Shown piece after piece: positions 42,103 to 49,668 of a DNA stretch of 55,254 nucleotides. Origin of the DNA: Syntrophales bacterium (GTDB lineage Bacteria > Desulfobacterota > Syntrophia > Syntrophales > UBA8958); contig JALNVY010000001.1 of assembly GCA_023231165.1 (NCBI GenBank), forward strand, positions 1 to 55,254, given 5' to 3'. The notes beneath the pieces were generated by a model. The model saw only the letters and a list, made by a program, of their open reading frames with translations, did not search any database and was not told the origin of the DNA. Both the position numbers and the translations under genes were made by a program. Each line of letters opens with the position of its first letter. The first letter of the stretch is position 1.

Positions 42103-42809
42103 TAGGATATTCGTAGCCGGTTAACGGCCAGATGGGCCTGCCGGATAGGCTCCGGCAGCCGGTATCCACGGCAGCACTTCAGGGTGACCTCCCTGGATCT
42201 CTCCAGACTGATCAGATGTCCCGGAGAGACGAAAACCGGACGCACTCGGGCCTTGGTTCTCAAGACAGACCCGATCACCTGTTCCTGATAAAGCAGGTCC
42301 TCATGGTCCCCCGGTAATGGTCCCGGTTCCCGGTGCTCCCCGCAAAGGCGTGATTTAGCGCAGCCAATTGCCGGAATATCGAGAAAAAGACCCATGTGTG
42401 CGGCGAGGCCAACTCCCCGGGGATGAGCAATACCTTGGCCATCAAATATGATAAGGTCCGGCACTCGCATCATATTTTTAAAAGCCTTCAATAAAACCGG
42501 TCCTTCTCGGAAACTCAACAATCCGGGAATATAAGGGAAAGATGCCCTTTCGATGGCATGGGCCTTTTCGATTGGCTGCATATCTGGATAGGACAGAAGT
42601 ACGACTGTGGCAAAGAATAAATCGCTGTTGCGCCCATAGGAAATATCCGCGCCGGCGATTAAATGTATCGGCCCGGTTTTGATTCGGTCATGAAGAATAA
42701 GTTGCTTCTTTAAGGTATTCTGGATAGATACGGCTTCTTCGTAAGTGACATTCCATGGATGAGGAAGACTCAAATTCAGGGGTTGCTTTTCGGGTCGTGG
42801 TGCCGCCAT
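42096..42809 (-). CDS. nfi: Endonuclease V (deoxyinosine 3' endonuclease)
   Basis: A 237-residue nuclease. The catalytic acids are Asp55 (GADISY), Glu102 (SFREGP) and Asp123 (FDGQGIAHPR), and the histidine is His198 (VSPGHLI). The DNA-wedge region PYIPGLLSFREGP is intact. It nicks DNA one base 3' of deoxyinosine, starting repair of deaminated adenine. Length is normal. It converges with the AsmA gene and overlaps it by 7 bases at the stop codons. AGGAAA lies just before the ATG at 42809. Confidence 0.93.
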   Translation of the reverse strand: MAAPRPEKQPLNLSLPHPWNVTYEEAVSIQNTLKKQLILHDRIKTGPIHLIAGADISYGRNSDLFFATVVLLSYPDMQPIEKAHAIERASFPYIPGLLSFREGPVLLKAFKNMMRVPDLIIFDGQGIAHPRGVGLAAHMGLFLDIPAIGCAKSRLCGEHREPGPLPGDHEDLLYQEQVIGSVLRTKARVRPVFVSPGHLISLERSREVTLKCCRGYRLPEPIRQAHLAVNRLRISYQ

Positions 42810-42849
42810 TTTCCTGTCTGTACCCTGAGGCGGTGAATGAAGTCACCCG

Positions 42850-43773
42850 TCAGGGTATAATCTTGCGGGCCTGTTCGATATCCTTCCGGATCTGGACGAT
42901 CAGCTCCGCCGGACCATTGAATTTTTTCTCTTCCCGGAGTTTCTCAATGAAAAGGATTTCCAGGGTTTTCCCGTAGATGTCTCCTTTAAAATCGAGGATA
43001 TGGACTTCAATAGACATTTGATTGTCATCGAAGGTCGGGTTCATACCGATATTAAGAACACTGCCGTAGGTTTGATCATCGATCCTGGCCAGGGCTGCGT
43101 AAACGCCAGGGGCAGGAACAAGCGCCTTTTCAGGTTCAATATTAGCGGTGGGGAAGCCAAGACCGGCGCCGCGATTATGCCCCGGAACAACCCTGCCCAC
43201 AAGATTGTAAGGTCGCCCCAGCCAGGCCGCCGCCGCTTTAACGTCGCCGGCGAGGATGGCGTTGCGCACCAGGGTGCTGCTGATAATCGTTTCATCCACC
43301 TGGAAGGCCCTCATTACCTCCACCTCAAAACCCAGTTTCTGCCCCTGAGCGATAAGAAAAGTTTCATTTCCTTCTTTACCTTTACCAAAGGTATAATCAT
43401 GGCCAATCAGGATTTTTTTTATCCGTAATTTTCCCCACAGGAGATCACAGACAAACTCTCTGGCAGTTGTTTTTGAAAAATCAAGATTAAAGGGAATTAT
43501 GATCAGCCCATCAACACCCTGGGCCTCAATAAGGCGGATCTTTTCCTCAATCGATGTGATCAGATAGAAGGGACGGCGGTCCGGATGCAGGACCATCTTC
43601 GGATGGGGATCGAAGGTGAGGACTACCGCTTGCCGTTGCGCGTTCCGGGCCTGATCGACAAGATGCCGAAACAGGAACTGATGCCCCTTGTGGACGCCGT
43701 CGAAGTTACCTATGGTCAGGTAAGAACCGGTTAATTCATCGGGAATATTGTCTATTTGATGGATGGTTTTCAT
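42850..43773 (-). CDS. ribF: Bifunctional riboflavin kinase/FAD synthetase
   Basis: A 307-residue RibF. The N-terminal FAD synthetase half has LTIGNFDGVHKGHQFL and KILIGHDYTFGKGKEG; the C-terminal flavokinase half has GRVVPGHNRGAGLGFPTANIEPE and VEVHILDFKGDIYG (seen as IEVHILDFKGDIYG). It phosphorylates riboflavin to FMN and adenylates FMN to FAD. The frame is open to 43842, but the ATG at 43773 begins at the conserved domain and gives the usual length. It lies 40 bases upstream of the endonuclease V gene on the same strand, so the two may form an operon. Confidence 0.94.
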   Translation of the reverse strand: MKTIHQIDNIPDELTGSYLTIGNFDGVHKGHQFLFRHLVDQARNAQRQAVVLTFDPHPKMVLHPDRRPFYLITSIEEKIRLIEAQGVDGLIIIPFNLDFSKTTAREFVCDLLWGKLRIKKILIGHDYTFGKGKEGNETFLIAQGQKLGFEVEVMRAFQVDETIISSTLVRNAILAGDVKAAAAWLGRPYNLVGRVVPGHNRGAGLGFPTANIEPEKALVPAPGVYAALARIDDQTYGSVLNIGMNPTFDDNQMSIEVHILDFKGDIYGKTLEILFIEKLREEKKFNGPAELIVQIRKDIEQARKIIP

Positions 43774-43821
43774 AGGGCGCCACCATAGCACGAATCCGTT
43801 AATTTTCAAGATCAATTTTGC

Positions 43822-43849
43822 TTGACAAGGCAAGGACGACAAGTGTAAA
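43822..43849 (+). promoter_or_regulatory. Promoter of tRNA-Leu
   Basis: TTGACA (43822-43827) and TGTAAA (43844-43849) are 16 bases apart, with the tRNA 5' end 20 bases after the -10 box. The -35 box is perfect and the -10 matches 4 of 6. Confidence 0.6.
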
Positions 43850-43868
43850 AAGCGGGCAGAAAAAACAT

Positions 43869-43955
43869 GCCGAAGTGGCGGAATTGGTAGACGCGCTAGG
43901 TTCAGGGTCTAGTGGGTGTACGCTCGTCCCGGTTCAAATCCGGGCTTCGGCACCA
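43869..43955 (+). tRNA. tRNA-Leu (CAG)
   Basis: The 87-base gene has the acceptor stem GCCGAAG/CTTCGGC, discriminator A and an encoded CCA (43953-43955). The anticodon arm CTAGG-TTCAGGG-TCTAG gives anticodon CAG, which reads CUG leucine codons. A long variable arm (TGGGTGTACGCTCG region) marks a class II tRNA, and the GGTTCAAATCC T-arm is standard. It has its own promoter upstream. Confidence 0.97.
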
Positions 43956-43963
43956 TAAGAAAA

Positions 43964-44000
43964 ACAGGGGGTTAGCTGATTTATCGGTTAGCCCTCTGTT
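43964..44000 (+). terminator. Hairpin after tRNA-Leu
   Basis: AACAGGGGGTTA and TAGCCCTCTGTT pair over 12 positions with two G-U pairs, around a 13-14 base loop, starting 8 bases after the tRNA. Only a short T-run follows, so termination would be moderate. It overlaps the end of a possible integrase remnant on the other strand. Confidence 0.5.
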
Positions 44001-44167
44001 GCTTTGAGGGGTGCTTGGTCAACGTTTTGGTCAACACTTTTCAAAAAGCCTTCCATTTGGTCAACGGCTTTTCTGGCGTCCGGGTTGAGTCTGTATAAGT
44101 ACACCTGTATATTCTTAAGGATGTCAACACAATCCCTGAAAGAAAAATACTTACGCCATGTCTTCAT
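43988..44167 (-). pseudogene. Possible C-terminal remnant of a tyrosine integrase
   Basis: A 59-residue minus-strand frame, MKTWRKYFSFRDCVDILKN then VYLYRLNPDARKAVDQMEGFL and a VDQ-rich tail, stops 33 bases after the tRNA-Leu gene. The YRLNPDARKAVDQME segment resembles the region after the catalytic tyrosine in phage-type integrases (HLNPDxRKAV), and tRNA 3' ends are typical integration sites. The frame closes 45 bases upstream of this ATG, no catalytic Arg/His box is present and there is no ribosome site, so it would be a decayed remnant. Chance similarity remains possible. Confidence 0.4.
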
Positions 44168-44448
44168 TAGACTCTGGGATAAAAGTGCGTAGGGCGATTC
44201 ACCCTGCGAAATGCTTTACGCATTTCAGGTGGCAGCGATGGGTGTTTCTGACTGATGCGCGGCGGATCATCCTTGTATAAAAAGCACATAAAATCATATA
44301 TATGCGCAATATTTATGTCGTTCCGCCGCCCTTGGCACGCATTGTGATTATAGATAAGGCAGGACTTCGGCCACCAATAATTAATAATCATCTGACAAAA
44401 AGGGAAGGAATCACAAATATGCCAGCTAAACAGAAAAAGGAGGCCGTC
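44168..44448. other. Region between integrase remnant and small unknown gene
   Basis: This 281-base stretch has no recognised gene. It holds GTATAAAA at about 44275-44282, a possible -10 with no -35 partner. A sigma-54-like TTGGCACG at 44329 lacks the matching downstream GC. A second ribosome site candidate (AAGGAA, 44405-44410) precedes an alternative start at 44419 of the next gene. Confidence 0.35.
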
Positions 44449-44856
44449 ATGGCAAAGTCAATAAAGGCAGCAAAAACAATGAAAGCACCTAGGAAAGCGA
44501 AAAAAAATGATGATGTCGACAGGGCATTTGAAATGACTTCAGAAGATCTTCCGGAGAAATGGAAGGACAAACTGGAGATGTTTTTTGAGGAAAGCGAGGC
44601 CGGGATTCATGATCACTGGCATCTAAAATCGGAAGAGATAGGCAGCATCGATGTGTATCATACCTTCGGGCGCTATGATATTACGAACCTTGTTGAAGGT
44701 AACATCAAGGTTTTCCTAAAGGGACGGGCGGTAAAGATGCGGGGACAAGAGACCAAGGTCTTCAAGATTGAAGAAGGATATATTATTTCCCCGGCAGTTT
44801 ATGAAAACGCCAGTTGCTTCCGGTACGCCCTGCCAACGGAGGGTGAATCCGCATAA
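44449..44856 (+). CDS. Small protein of unknown function, basic N terminus
   Basis: A 135-residue soluble protein: the first ~22 residues are lysine/alanine-rich (MAKSIKAAKTMKAPRKAKK), then an acidic alpha segment (DLPEKWKDKLEMFFEESEAGI) and a predicted beta-rich domain (GSIDVYHTFGRYDITNLVEGNIKVF, KGRAVKMRGQETKVFKIEEGYIISP). No family was recognised. The ATG at 44449 is 5 bases after AAGGAGG, the best site; ATG at 44419 with a weaker AAGGAA would add ten residues. It is monocistronic, bounded by the tRNA region and a strong terminator, and may be stress or DNA related only by the basic tail. Confidence 0.7.
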   Translation: MAKSIKAAKTMKAPRKAKKNDDVDRAFEMTSEDLPEKWKDKLEMFFEESEAGIHDHWHLKSEEIGSIDVYHTFGRYDITNLVEGNIKVFLKGRAVKMRGQETKVFKIEEGYIISPAVYENASCFRYALPTEGESA

Positions 44857-44902
44857 CGGGCCATTAAGATTATCACCAATCCGTTGTTATAAACGGAGGA
44901 AA

Positions 44903-44943
44903 AACAGGAGCCGTTCCACAGGGGGGGAAGCTCCTGTTTTTTT
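44903..44943 (+). terminator. Rho-independent terminator
   Basis: AACAGGAGC (44903-44911) and GCTCCTGTT (44930-44938) form a perfect 9-bp stem followed by a run of seven T (44937-44943). It ends transcription of the small gene at 44449. Confidence 0.9.
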
Positions 44944-45023
44944 ATGACCTTCCTTGACTCCCGCAAGATTTCCCGCTATCGTTACGTTAGAAATTCATCC
45001 TGATCAGAGGACGCAGAGGGTCC

Positions 45024-46553
45024 ATGGAAGTCTTTACATTAGCCGTTGTCAGCCTGGCCATCGCTGTTTTTCTTTTTTTTACCAAGCGGCAGAACCGGAT
45101 ACATCTGTCGTTTGCCTGCCTGTGCCTGGCCATTTTTTTCTATAAAGGGGGCAACTTTCTTTCCATTCATTTCCACTCCGGCTTCTGGAGTATGGTGGAA
45201 ATGCTCGGTCTCCTGGCCTTCTCTCCCCTGATCATTTCCTTCGGGCGTCTGCTGCTCAGCGATCAGAGCTTCCTGTCTCTACGCCAGACCATGGCGGCGG
45301 CATTTATCAGTCTGATTCTGATTGTTTCCCTGTTCACTCCCCTGGCGGACTGGCCCTACTGGAGCATGCTGATCTATGTTTACCCCGCTTCTGTCCTGGC
45401 TTTTTGTTACGGCGCCCTGATTCTCTTCATCCGCAGCAAGCCCGCGAGTGTGGAAAGAACGAGGATGCTGTATCTTTCCATCGCTTTCGGGATGGCGGCC
45501 CTCATCAGTGCCTGCGATGTCATCAAGCTTTTCGGATATGATTTTTCTCCGCTCTACAATATTTTTATCGCAGTTCTCATGTATATGATCTTTTTGATCG
45601 TCAATCACCCTCAACTTATGGATCTGCACGAGGTGATGGCCCGTGCCTTGATCACCGGCGTACTGACCCTGTGTGCGACCCTGGTGATCTACGTCTTTAT
45701 CCGGCTCTTCGGCAGCCCCTCTTCCTCGTCTCTGACGTATATTCTGCTTGCGTCCTTTCTCATTGTCATTTCCATTGAACCGTTGAAACAGGTCCTCAAG
45801 AACATCTTCAGTTGGATCTATCCGGAGAGTAAGGAGGCCTTCAATTTCCTCTATGCCTTCAATCAAAAGCTGGAGCGGGAAAAGAGCATGCTCCTGGAAG
45901 AAATGGCCCCCGTGCTGGCCCATGAAATCCGCAACCCCCTGGGATCGATCAAGGGAGCGGCGCAGTACCTGCGCTCCGAGGTTATGACCGATGAGGACAA
46001 GCGCCTCATCGACGTAATCATCGAGGAGGTAAACCGTCTCAATAGGGTCGTCAACCAGTTCTTGAGTTATGCGAAACCCTATAGTCTCAATCTGAAGCTT
46101 CAGGATGTCAACGCCGTCATTGCCAAGGCCATATCGATCGTCAAGGCTAATGATCTGACGGAAAAGATCGTGATCGAAGAGGAGTTGCGGCCAGATCTGC
46201 CGCTGGTCAATGTGGATGCGGAACAGTTGATCCAGGTGATTCTTAATATCGCCGTCAATGCCCTGGAGGCCATGCCCGAGGGGGGTAAACTCATTTTCCG
46301 AACCCGTCGGATCGACAGCGACCAGGGTAAGGCAGTAGGTATTTCCATTCGGGATACGGGAAAAGGGATAAAAAAGGATGAGCTGCGCAACGTCTTTAAA
46401 CCCTTTTTCACGACCAGGGAGCGGGGCGTCGGCTTGGGTCTGGCCATCTGCCAGCGTATTATCAAGAGTCATGGCGGCCATATCCGGGTAAAATCCATCC
46501 CCGGACAGGGAAGTATTTTCTATATCCGCCTACAGCGGGCGGTATTATCTTAG
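45024..46553 (+). CDS. Membrane sensor histidine kinase
   Basis: A 509-residue kinase. The first ~245 residues are about seven or eight membrane helices, forming an embedded input domain rather than a periplasmic one. HisKA follows (about 285-350) with the phosphorylated His300 in LAHEIRNPLGSIKG, then HATPase_c (about 395-505) with NIAVNALEAMPEGG, DTGKGI, and the GVGLGLAICQRIIKSHGG G2 box. NtrB-like in its kinase core. It should phosphorylate the sigma-54 activator encoded 10 bases downstream. The signal is unknown; membrane-embedded inputs of this type often sense envelope or quinone state. Confidence 0.92.
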   Translation: MEVFTLAVVSLAIAVFLFFTKRQNRIHLSFACLCLAIFFYKGGNFLSIHFHSGFWSMVEMLGLLAFSPLIISFGRLLLSDQSFLSLRQTMAAAFISLILIVSLFTPLADWPYWSMLIYVYPASVLAFCYGALILFIRSKPASVERTRMLYLSIAFGMAALISACDVIKLFGYDFSPLYNIFIAVLMYMIFLIVNHPQLMDLHEVMARALITGVLTLCATLVIYVFIRLFGSPSSSSLTYILLASFLIVISIEPLKQVLKNIFSWIYPESKEAFNFLYAFNQKLEREKSMLLEEMAPVLAHEIRNPLGSIKGAAQYLRSEVMTDEDKRLIDVIIEEVNRLNRVVNQFLSYAKPYSLNLKLQDVNAVIAKAISIVKANDLTEKIVIEEELRPDLPLVNVDAEQLIQVILNIAVNALEAMPEGGKLIFRTRRIDSDQGKAVGISIRDTGKGIKKDELRNVFKPFFTTRERGVGLGLAICQRIIKSHGGHIRVKSIPGQGSIFYIRLQRAVLS

Positions 46554-46563
46554 CGGGGTTTCT

Positions 46564-47937
46564 ATGAGCAAGATTCTGGTCGTGGATGATGAGATCAACA
46601 TGCAGGTGGTGCTCCGGGCCATGCTGAAAAAAGAGGGATACGAAGTTCTGACGGCCCCGGACGGACGGGAGGCCCTCAAGGTATTAGCGGCCGGAAGGGG
46701 AAACATCGATGTGGTGGTTACGGACCTCAAAATGCCAAATCTTGATGGCATGGGGCTTCTGGAACGGGTGATGAAGGATTATCCGTCTACCCCGGTGATC
46801 ATGATTACCGCCCACGGGACAGTGGCCACGGCAGTAGATGCCTTAAAAATGGGGGCCTTTGATTATGTTACCAAGCCTTTTGAACAAGATGAACTCAAAA
46901 ATGTCATCTTCAAGGCGATCAAAACGAGACGGCTAAACAATGAGGAATTCGTTGCCAGTTCCGACGACATTGACCGTTATGGCATTATCGGCGCCAGCAG
47001 TCCGATGATCGAGATATTTGAGACGATAAAGCGGGTAGCCCCGACGACGACAACAATCCTCATTTCCGGGGAAACGGGGACGGGGAAGGAACTGATTGCC
47101 AACGCCATCCATATTAACAGCCCCCGGAAGAACAATCCCCTCATCAAGATCAACTGTGCAGCAATTGCAGAAAACCTCATGGAAAGCGAGCTCTTCGGTT
47201 ATGAGCGGGGGGCCTTTACCGGCGCTGTCGTCACCAAGCCGGGACGTTTTGAGTTGGCCCACAAGGGGACTCTCTTTCTCGACGAAGTTGGAGAGCTGCC
47301 CAAAGAGATGCAGGTAAAACTGCTACGGGTCATTCAGGAACAGGCCTTTGAACGGGTCGGAGGATTGAAGACCATTAAGGTGGATGTGCGCCTCATCACG
47401 GCTACGAACAGGAACCTCTTCCAGGACGTCAAGGAAGGGCGTTTCCGTGAAGATCTCTTCTATCGCCTCAATGTTCTCCCCATCCAACTGCCGTCCCTGC
47501 GGGAAAGAAAAGACGATATTCCTACCCTGACCGCCTTTTTCATTGACCGGTTCAACAACAAGTTGTCCATGGATATCAAGGGATTGGACGAAGAGGTCAT
47601 GGATCTGTTTGTCGATTATGACTGGCCGGGCAACATCAGGGAAATGGAAAATCTCCTCGAAAGGCTCGTTCTGATGGCCAGGGGACAGACGATAACCCTT
47701 GAAGACGTCCCGGGAGAAATCAAGACGGCCGTCTATGAACAATCCCTGCTGCCACCGGAAAAACAGAAGAGCCAGTTCAAGGATTTCATCCGGTCCCAGA
47801 CGGAGGACGTTGAAAAACAGATGATCGCCCGCTGCCTAGATGAATGCGGCGGTAACGTCACCCGGGCTGCCCAGCATCTGGGCCTCAGCCGCAAGGGTCT
47901 CCAATTGAAAATGATCAAGTACAACCTGCGAAAATAA
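46564..47937 (+). CDS. NtrC-family sigma-54 activating response regulator
   Basis: A 457-residue regulator: receiver (about 1-120) with Asp8/Asp9, phosphorylated Asp54 (VVTDLKMPN) and Lys at DYVTKPF; AAA+ domain (about 145-375) with Walker A GETGTGKE (from 169), the sigma-54-contacting GAFTGA, and Walker B LFLDEVGEL; Fis-type helix-turn-helix at the C terminus (NVTRAAQHLGLSRKGLQLKM). When phosphorylated it should drive sigma-54 promoters. It follows its kinase gene by 10 bases. The target genes are unknown; no clear -24/-12 promoter was found in the window. Confidence 0.95.
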   Translation: MSKILVVDDEINMQVVLRAMLKKEGYEVLTAPDGREALKVLAAGRGNIDVVVTDLKMPNLDGMGLLERVMKDYPSTPVIMITAHGTVATAVDALKMGAFDYVTKPFEQDELKNVIFKAIKTRRLNNEEFVASSDDIDRYGIIGASSPMIEIFETIKRVAPTTTTILISGETGTGKELIANAIHINSPRKNNPLIKINCAAIAENLMESELFGYERGAFTGAVVTKPGRFELAHKGTLFLDEVGELPKEMQVKLLRVIQEQAFERVGGLKTIKVDVRLITATNRNLFQDVKEGRFREDLFYRLNVLPIQLPSLRERKDDIPTLTAFFIDRFNNKLSMDIKGLDEEVMDLFVDYDWPGNIREMENLLERLVLMARGQTITLEDVPGEIKTAVYEQSLLPPEKQKSQFKDFIRSQTEDVEKQMIARCLDECGGNVTRAAQHLGLSRKGLQLKMIKYNLRK

Positions 47938-48047
47938 CCGAGCTCTCTTTTTATATGGAGAAAATATTCGGAATGAAAAGTTTTGAGCTGAGGTGAAATG
48001 ATTCCTTCAAAGTCAGAACGAAGAATGAGGAAATTTTCTAATAAATA

Positions 48048-48061
48048 GAACCGTCCCCATT
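48048..48061. repeat. Short intergenic motif GAACCGTCCCCATT
   Basis: GAACCGTCCCCATT lies between the NtrC-type and DUF364 genes. Variants lie at 14779-14792 (GAACCGTCCCCGTT) and 49021-49034 (GAACCGCCCCCGTT). All three are outside genes, preceded by (A)CAGA or ATAGA. It resembles remnants of REP-type repeats of this phylum. Confidence 0.5.
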
Positions 48062-48083
48062 ATTCCACGGGAGGCATTGGAGG

Positions 48084-48944
48084 TCACAGATTGTAACTTC
48101 CAAATTTTCTGAGAAAGATATTGGTCATCTCCAGATAAGGGCGCATGGCCCTTGTTCCGCCTCCGGCAGCGACGATGGGGAGGATTTGGGCAGCGTCGAT
48201 GATTCTTACTCCTCCGAGTTGAGTCACGGGGGTGTCGGCAAAGAGATCGGGCAGCATGGGGGTGGAGGGGCCCAGCAGAGCCACATGGCGGGGGGTGCCA
48301 AGGTCGTTCAAGATATCTTCAAGGTCGTCATAAAGAAGAGTCGTAGCGGTTAGTATGGCCACGGTACAGCTTTTCAGTATGGTCCGGCGCTCCCTCCTAG
48401 AGAGGACCAGGCCTTTGGCGGCGTCCTTTTCCAGGACGGTGAGCGATGCCCCCTTGCTTTCTATCCTCTCCAACAGCGGCGTAAAACGCCCCACCATTGC
48501 GACCTTATCCTCAGGCGTCAGATGGAGAAAGTCAAAGGAGTCTCCTCCCATATCACTGTGATCCTGGCGGATCAGGGCATTGGCCGTCGCCAGGGCCAAT
48601 GCCTTTTTCAACGGGGCACCTTTTTCGGTGAGCCATTCCAGGACTGCTGCGGCGCCGGCGCCAGTCAGGGTTATGGACGGGTAAAATATCTCCCCTCCCC
48701 GGGACGGTTCCGCAGCGGGAACATCGGACAAGCCAGGACAAACATCGGCATAAGGGGGGCTAAGCGGGGGAGGGGGGCTGGCGCCATGAGTAGGAAACCC
48801 GGACAGACCGAGACGGCCGTTGTCAAGGCGGACAGCTATATAAGCTTGCCCCAGGTGAACGTCTGCTATCGTCCGTGTTTTTACCTGGTCGCGAAGAAGC
48901 TCATACAGGCGAATTGAAAGGTCACCTAATTTTAACATAACCAT
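48084..48944 (-). CDS. DUF4213/DUF364 domain protein
   Basis: A 286-residue protein with an N-terminal DUF4213 region (about 8-140, TIADVHLGQAYIAVRLDNG) and a C-terminal DUF364 region (about 150-280) with a Rossmann-like VAMVGRFTPLLERIE strand and ILPIVAAGGGTRAMRPYLE at the end. The family is described as a putative heavy-metal-chelating protein and is often near molybdenum or other metal transport genes; none lies beside it here. There is a proline/cysteine insert at about 58-85 (PPPLSPPYADVCPG). It is transcribed from the gap at 48945. Confidence 0.8.
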   Translation of the reverse strand: MVMLKLGDLSIRLYELLRDQVKTRTIADVHLGQAYIAVRLDNGRLGLSGFPTHGASPPPPLSPPYADVCPGLSDVPAAEPSRGGEIFYPSITLTGAGAAAVLEWLTEKGAPLKKALALATANALIRQDHSDMGGDSFDFLHLTPEDKVAMVGRFTPLLERIESKGASLTVLEKDAAKGLVLSRRERRTILKSCTVAILTATTLLYDDLEDILNDLGTPRHVALLGPSTPMLPDLFADTPVTQLGGVRIIDAAQILPIVAAGGGTRAMRPYLEMTNIFLRKFGSYNL

Positions 48945-49020
48945 TTATCTCCCGGACATCGCTTTTCGATCAGAACGATCTTATGAAGACAGGCCCTGTC
49001 CTTTCTGTGAAGCATATACA

Positions 49021-49034
49021 GAACCGCCCCCGTT
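49021..49034. repeat. Short intergenic motif, variant copy
   Basis: GAACCGCCCCCGTT, one base different from the copy at 14779, in the divergent gap between the DUF364 gene and a small terminator-bounded unit. Confidence 0.45.
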
Positions 49035-49228
49035 GTCAATTGCCTGCGTTCTCTTGACGCCTTGGAAAAGGAGAGCTTATCAGACAAATACCGATCTCTT
49101 TCCTTCCCGCCCCCTTACCTTGAAAAACGTCCTGTTCTCATTTCATATTCAGTATTCCCCTGATTGTTAAAAAACGTCCTTTTGATTATCTTAGGGTCGA
49201 AAGAAACAAAGATAGGAGGACAGAGACC

Positions 49229-49345
49229 ATGAACACCATCCTCAACGAAAGAATCGAGTTCAACCCCCAGCACGACGTTCTGGGCAAGACGATAGAGAGA
49301 AACAGAAACGGCTGGCGGCATCGGGCCGTTCTGAAAGGATTTTAA
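49229..49345 (+). CDS. Possible 38-residue protein
   Basis: ATG at 49229 lies 9 bases after AGGAGG (49214-49219). The product begins MNTILNERIEFNPQHDVLG and ends GWRHRAVLKGF; it is polar, basic and without a membrane span. No family was recognised. A second tiny frame with its own strong ribosome site follows within 30 bases, and a strong terminator closes the unit. Larger minus-strand frames over this stretch lack ribosome sites and are not favoured. Confidence 0.5.
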   Translation: MNTILNERIEFNPQHDVLGKTIERNRNGWRHRAVLKGF

Positions 49346-49374
49346 CCAAGCTGATGAGAGAGGAGGCAAAAGCC

Positions 49375-49470
49375 ATGAGAAAAACAGGAGCCAAAGACAG
49401 AGAGAGATTTGCAAAGAAGGCTGGCAAGACCTGGATTGATCCCATGTGTACACCCGTCGAGACCAGGTAG
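49375..49470 (+). CDS. Possible 31-residue protein
   Basis: ATG at 49375 lies 8 bases after AGGAGG (49361-49366). The product, MRKTGAKDRERFAKKAGK then a TWIDPMCTPVETR tail, is strongly basic. An in-frame ATG at 49354 would add seven residues but precedes the ribosome site. It follows the 38-codon frame by 29 bases. No family was recognised. Two successive strong ribosome sites argue against chance. Confidence 0.5.
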   Translation: MRKTGAKDRERFAKKAGKTWIDPMCTPVETR

Positions 49471-49500
49471 TCAGAACGTAACAGAGATTGTTGATGAGAA

Positions 49501-49544
49501 AGAGAGAGGCGTAAAAACGAACGCTCTGTGAAAAACCTGCCTCT
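49501..49544 (+). other. Stem-loop before terminator
   Basis: AGAGAGGC (49501-49508) pairs perfectly with GCCTCTCT (49537-49544) around a 28-base loop. It sits between the 31-codon frame and the terminator and may be part of a structured 3' region or small RNA. Confidence 0.5.
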
Positions 49545-49552
49545 CTCAGAGT

Positions 49553-49590
49553 TCAAGGGGCGGGATCGATAGATCCCGCCCCTTGTTTTT
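49553..49590 (+). terminator. Strong rho-independent terminator
   Basis: AAGGGGCGGGATC (49553-49565) and GATCCCGCCCCTT (49570-49582) form a perfect 13-bp stem around GATA, followed by GTTTTTTA. It ends a plus-strand transcript that covers the two tiny frames. Confidence 0.93.
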
Positions 49591-49668
49591 TATAATCGGT
49601 TCAACAACCTCCCTCATTCGGAAAGTTTGCCGCCGTCCCTGTAATTAACAATTCTTAGGGGATTGCTG

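Noticed and set aside
44329..44346. Possible sigma-54 promoter (TTGGCACG)
   Set aside because: The -24 half is good, but the -12 GC at the fixed spacing is GA, so it fails the consensus.
44167..44391. 74-residue minus-strand frame next to the integrase remnant
   Set aside because: No ribosome site, odd composition (Trp/Pro/Tyr-rich), and in a different frame from the integrase-like segment.
45279..46481. 400-residue minus-strand open frame
   Set aside because: It is antisense to the histidine kinase gene, whose kinase motifs are complete. The frame has no family motif or ribosome site and reflects codon-position GC bias.
49115..49556. Two overlapping minus-strand frames of 112 and 98 residues over the tiny-ORF unit
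   Set aside because: Neither has a ribosome site or family pattern, and the plus-strand ribosome sites and terminator explain the region better.
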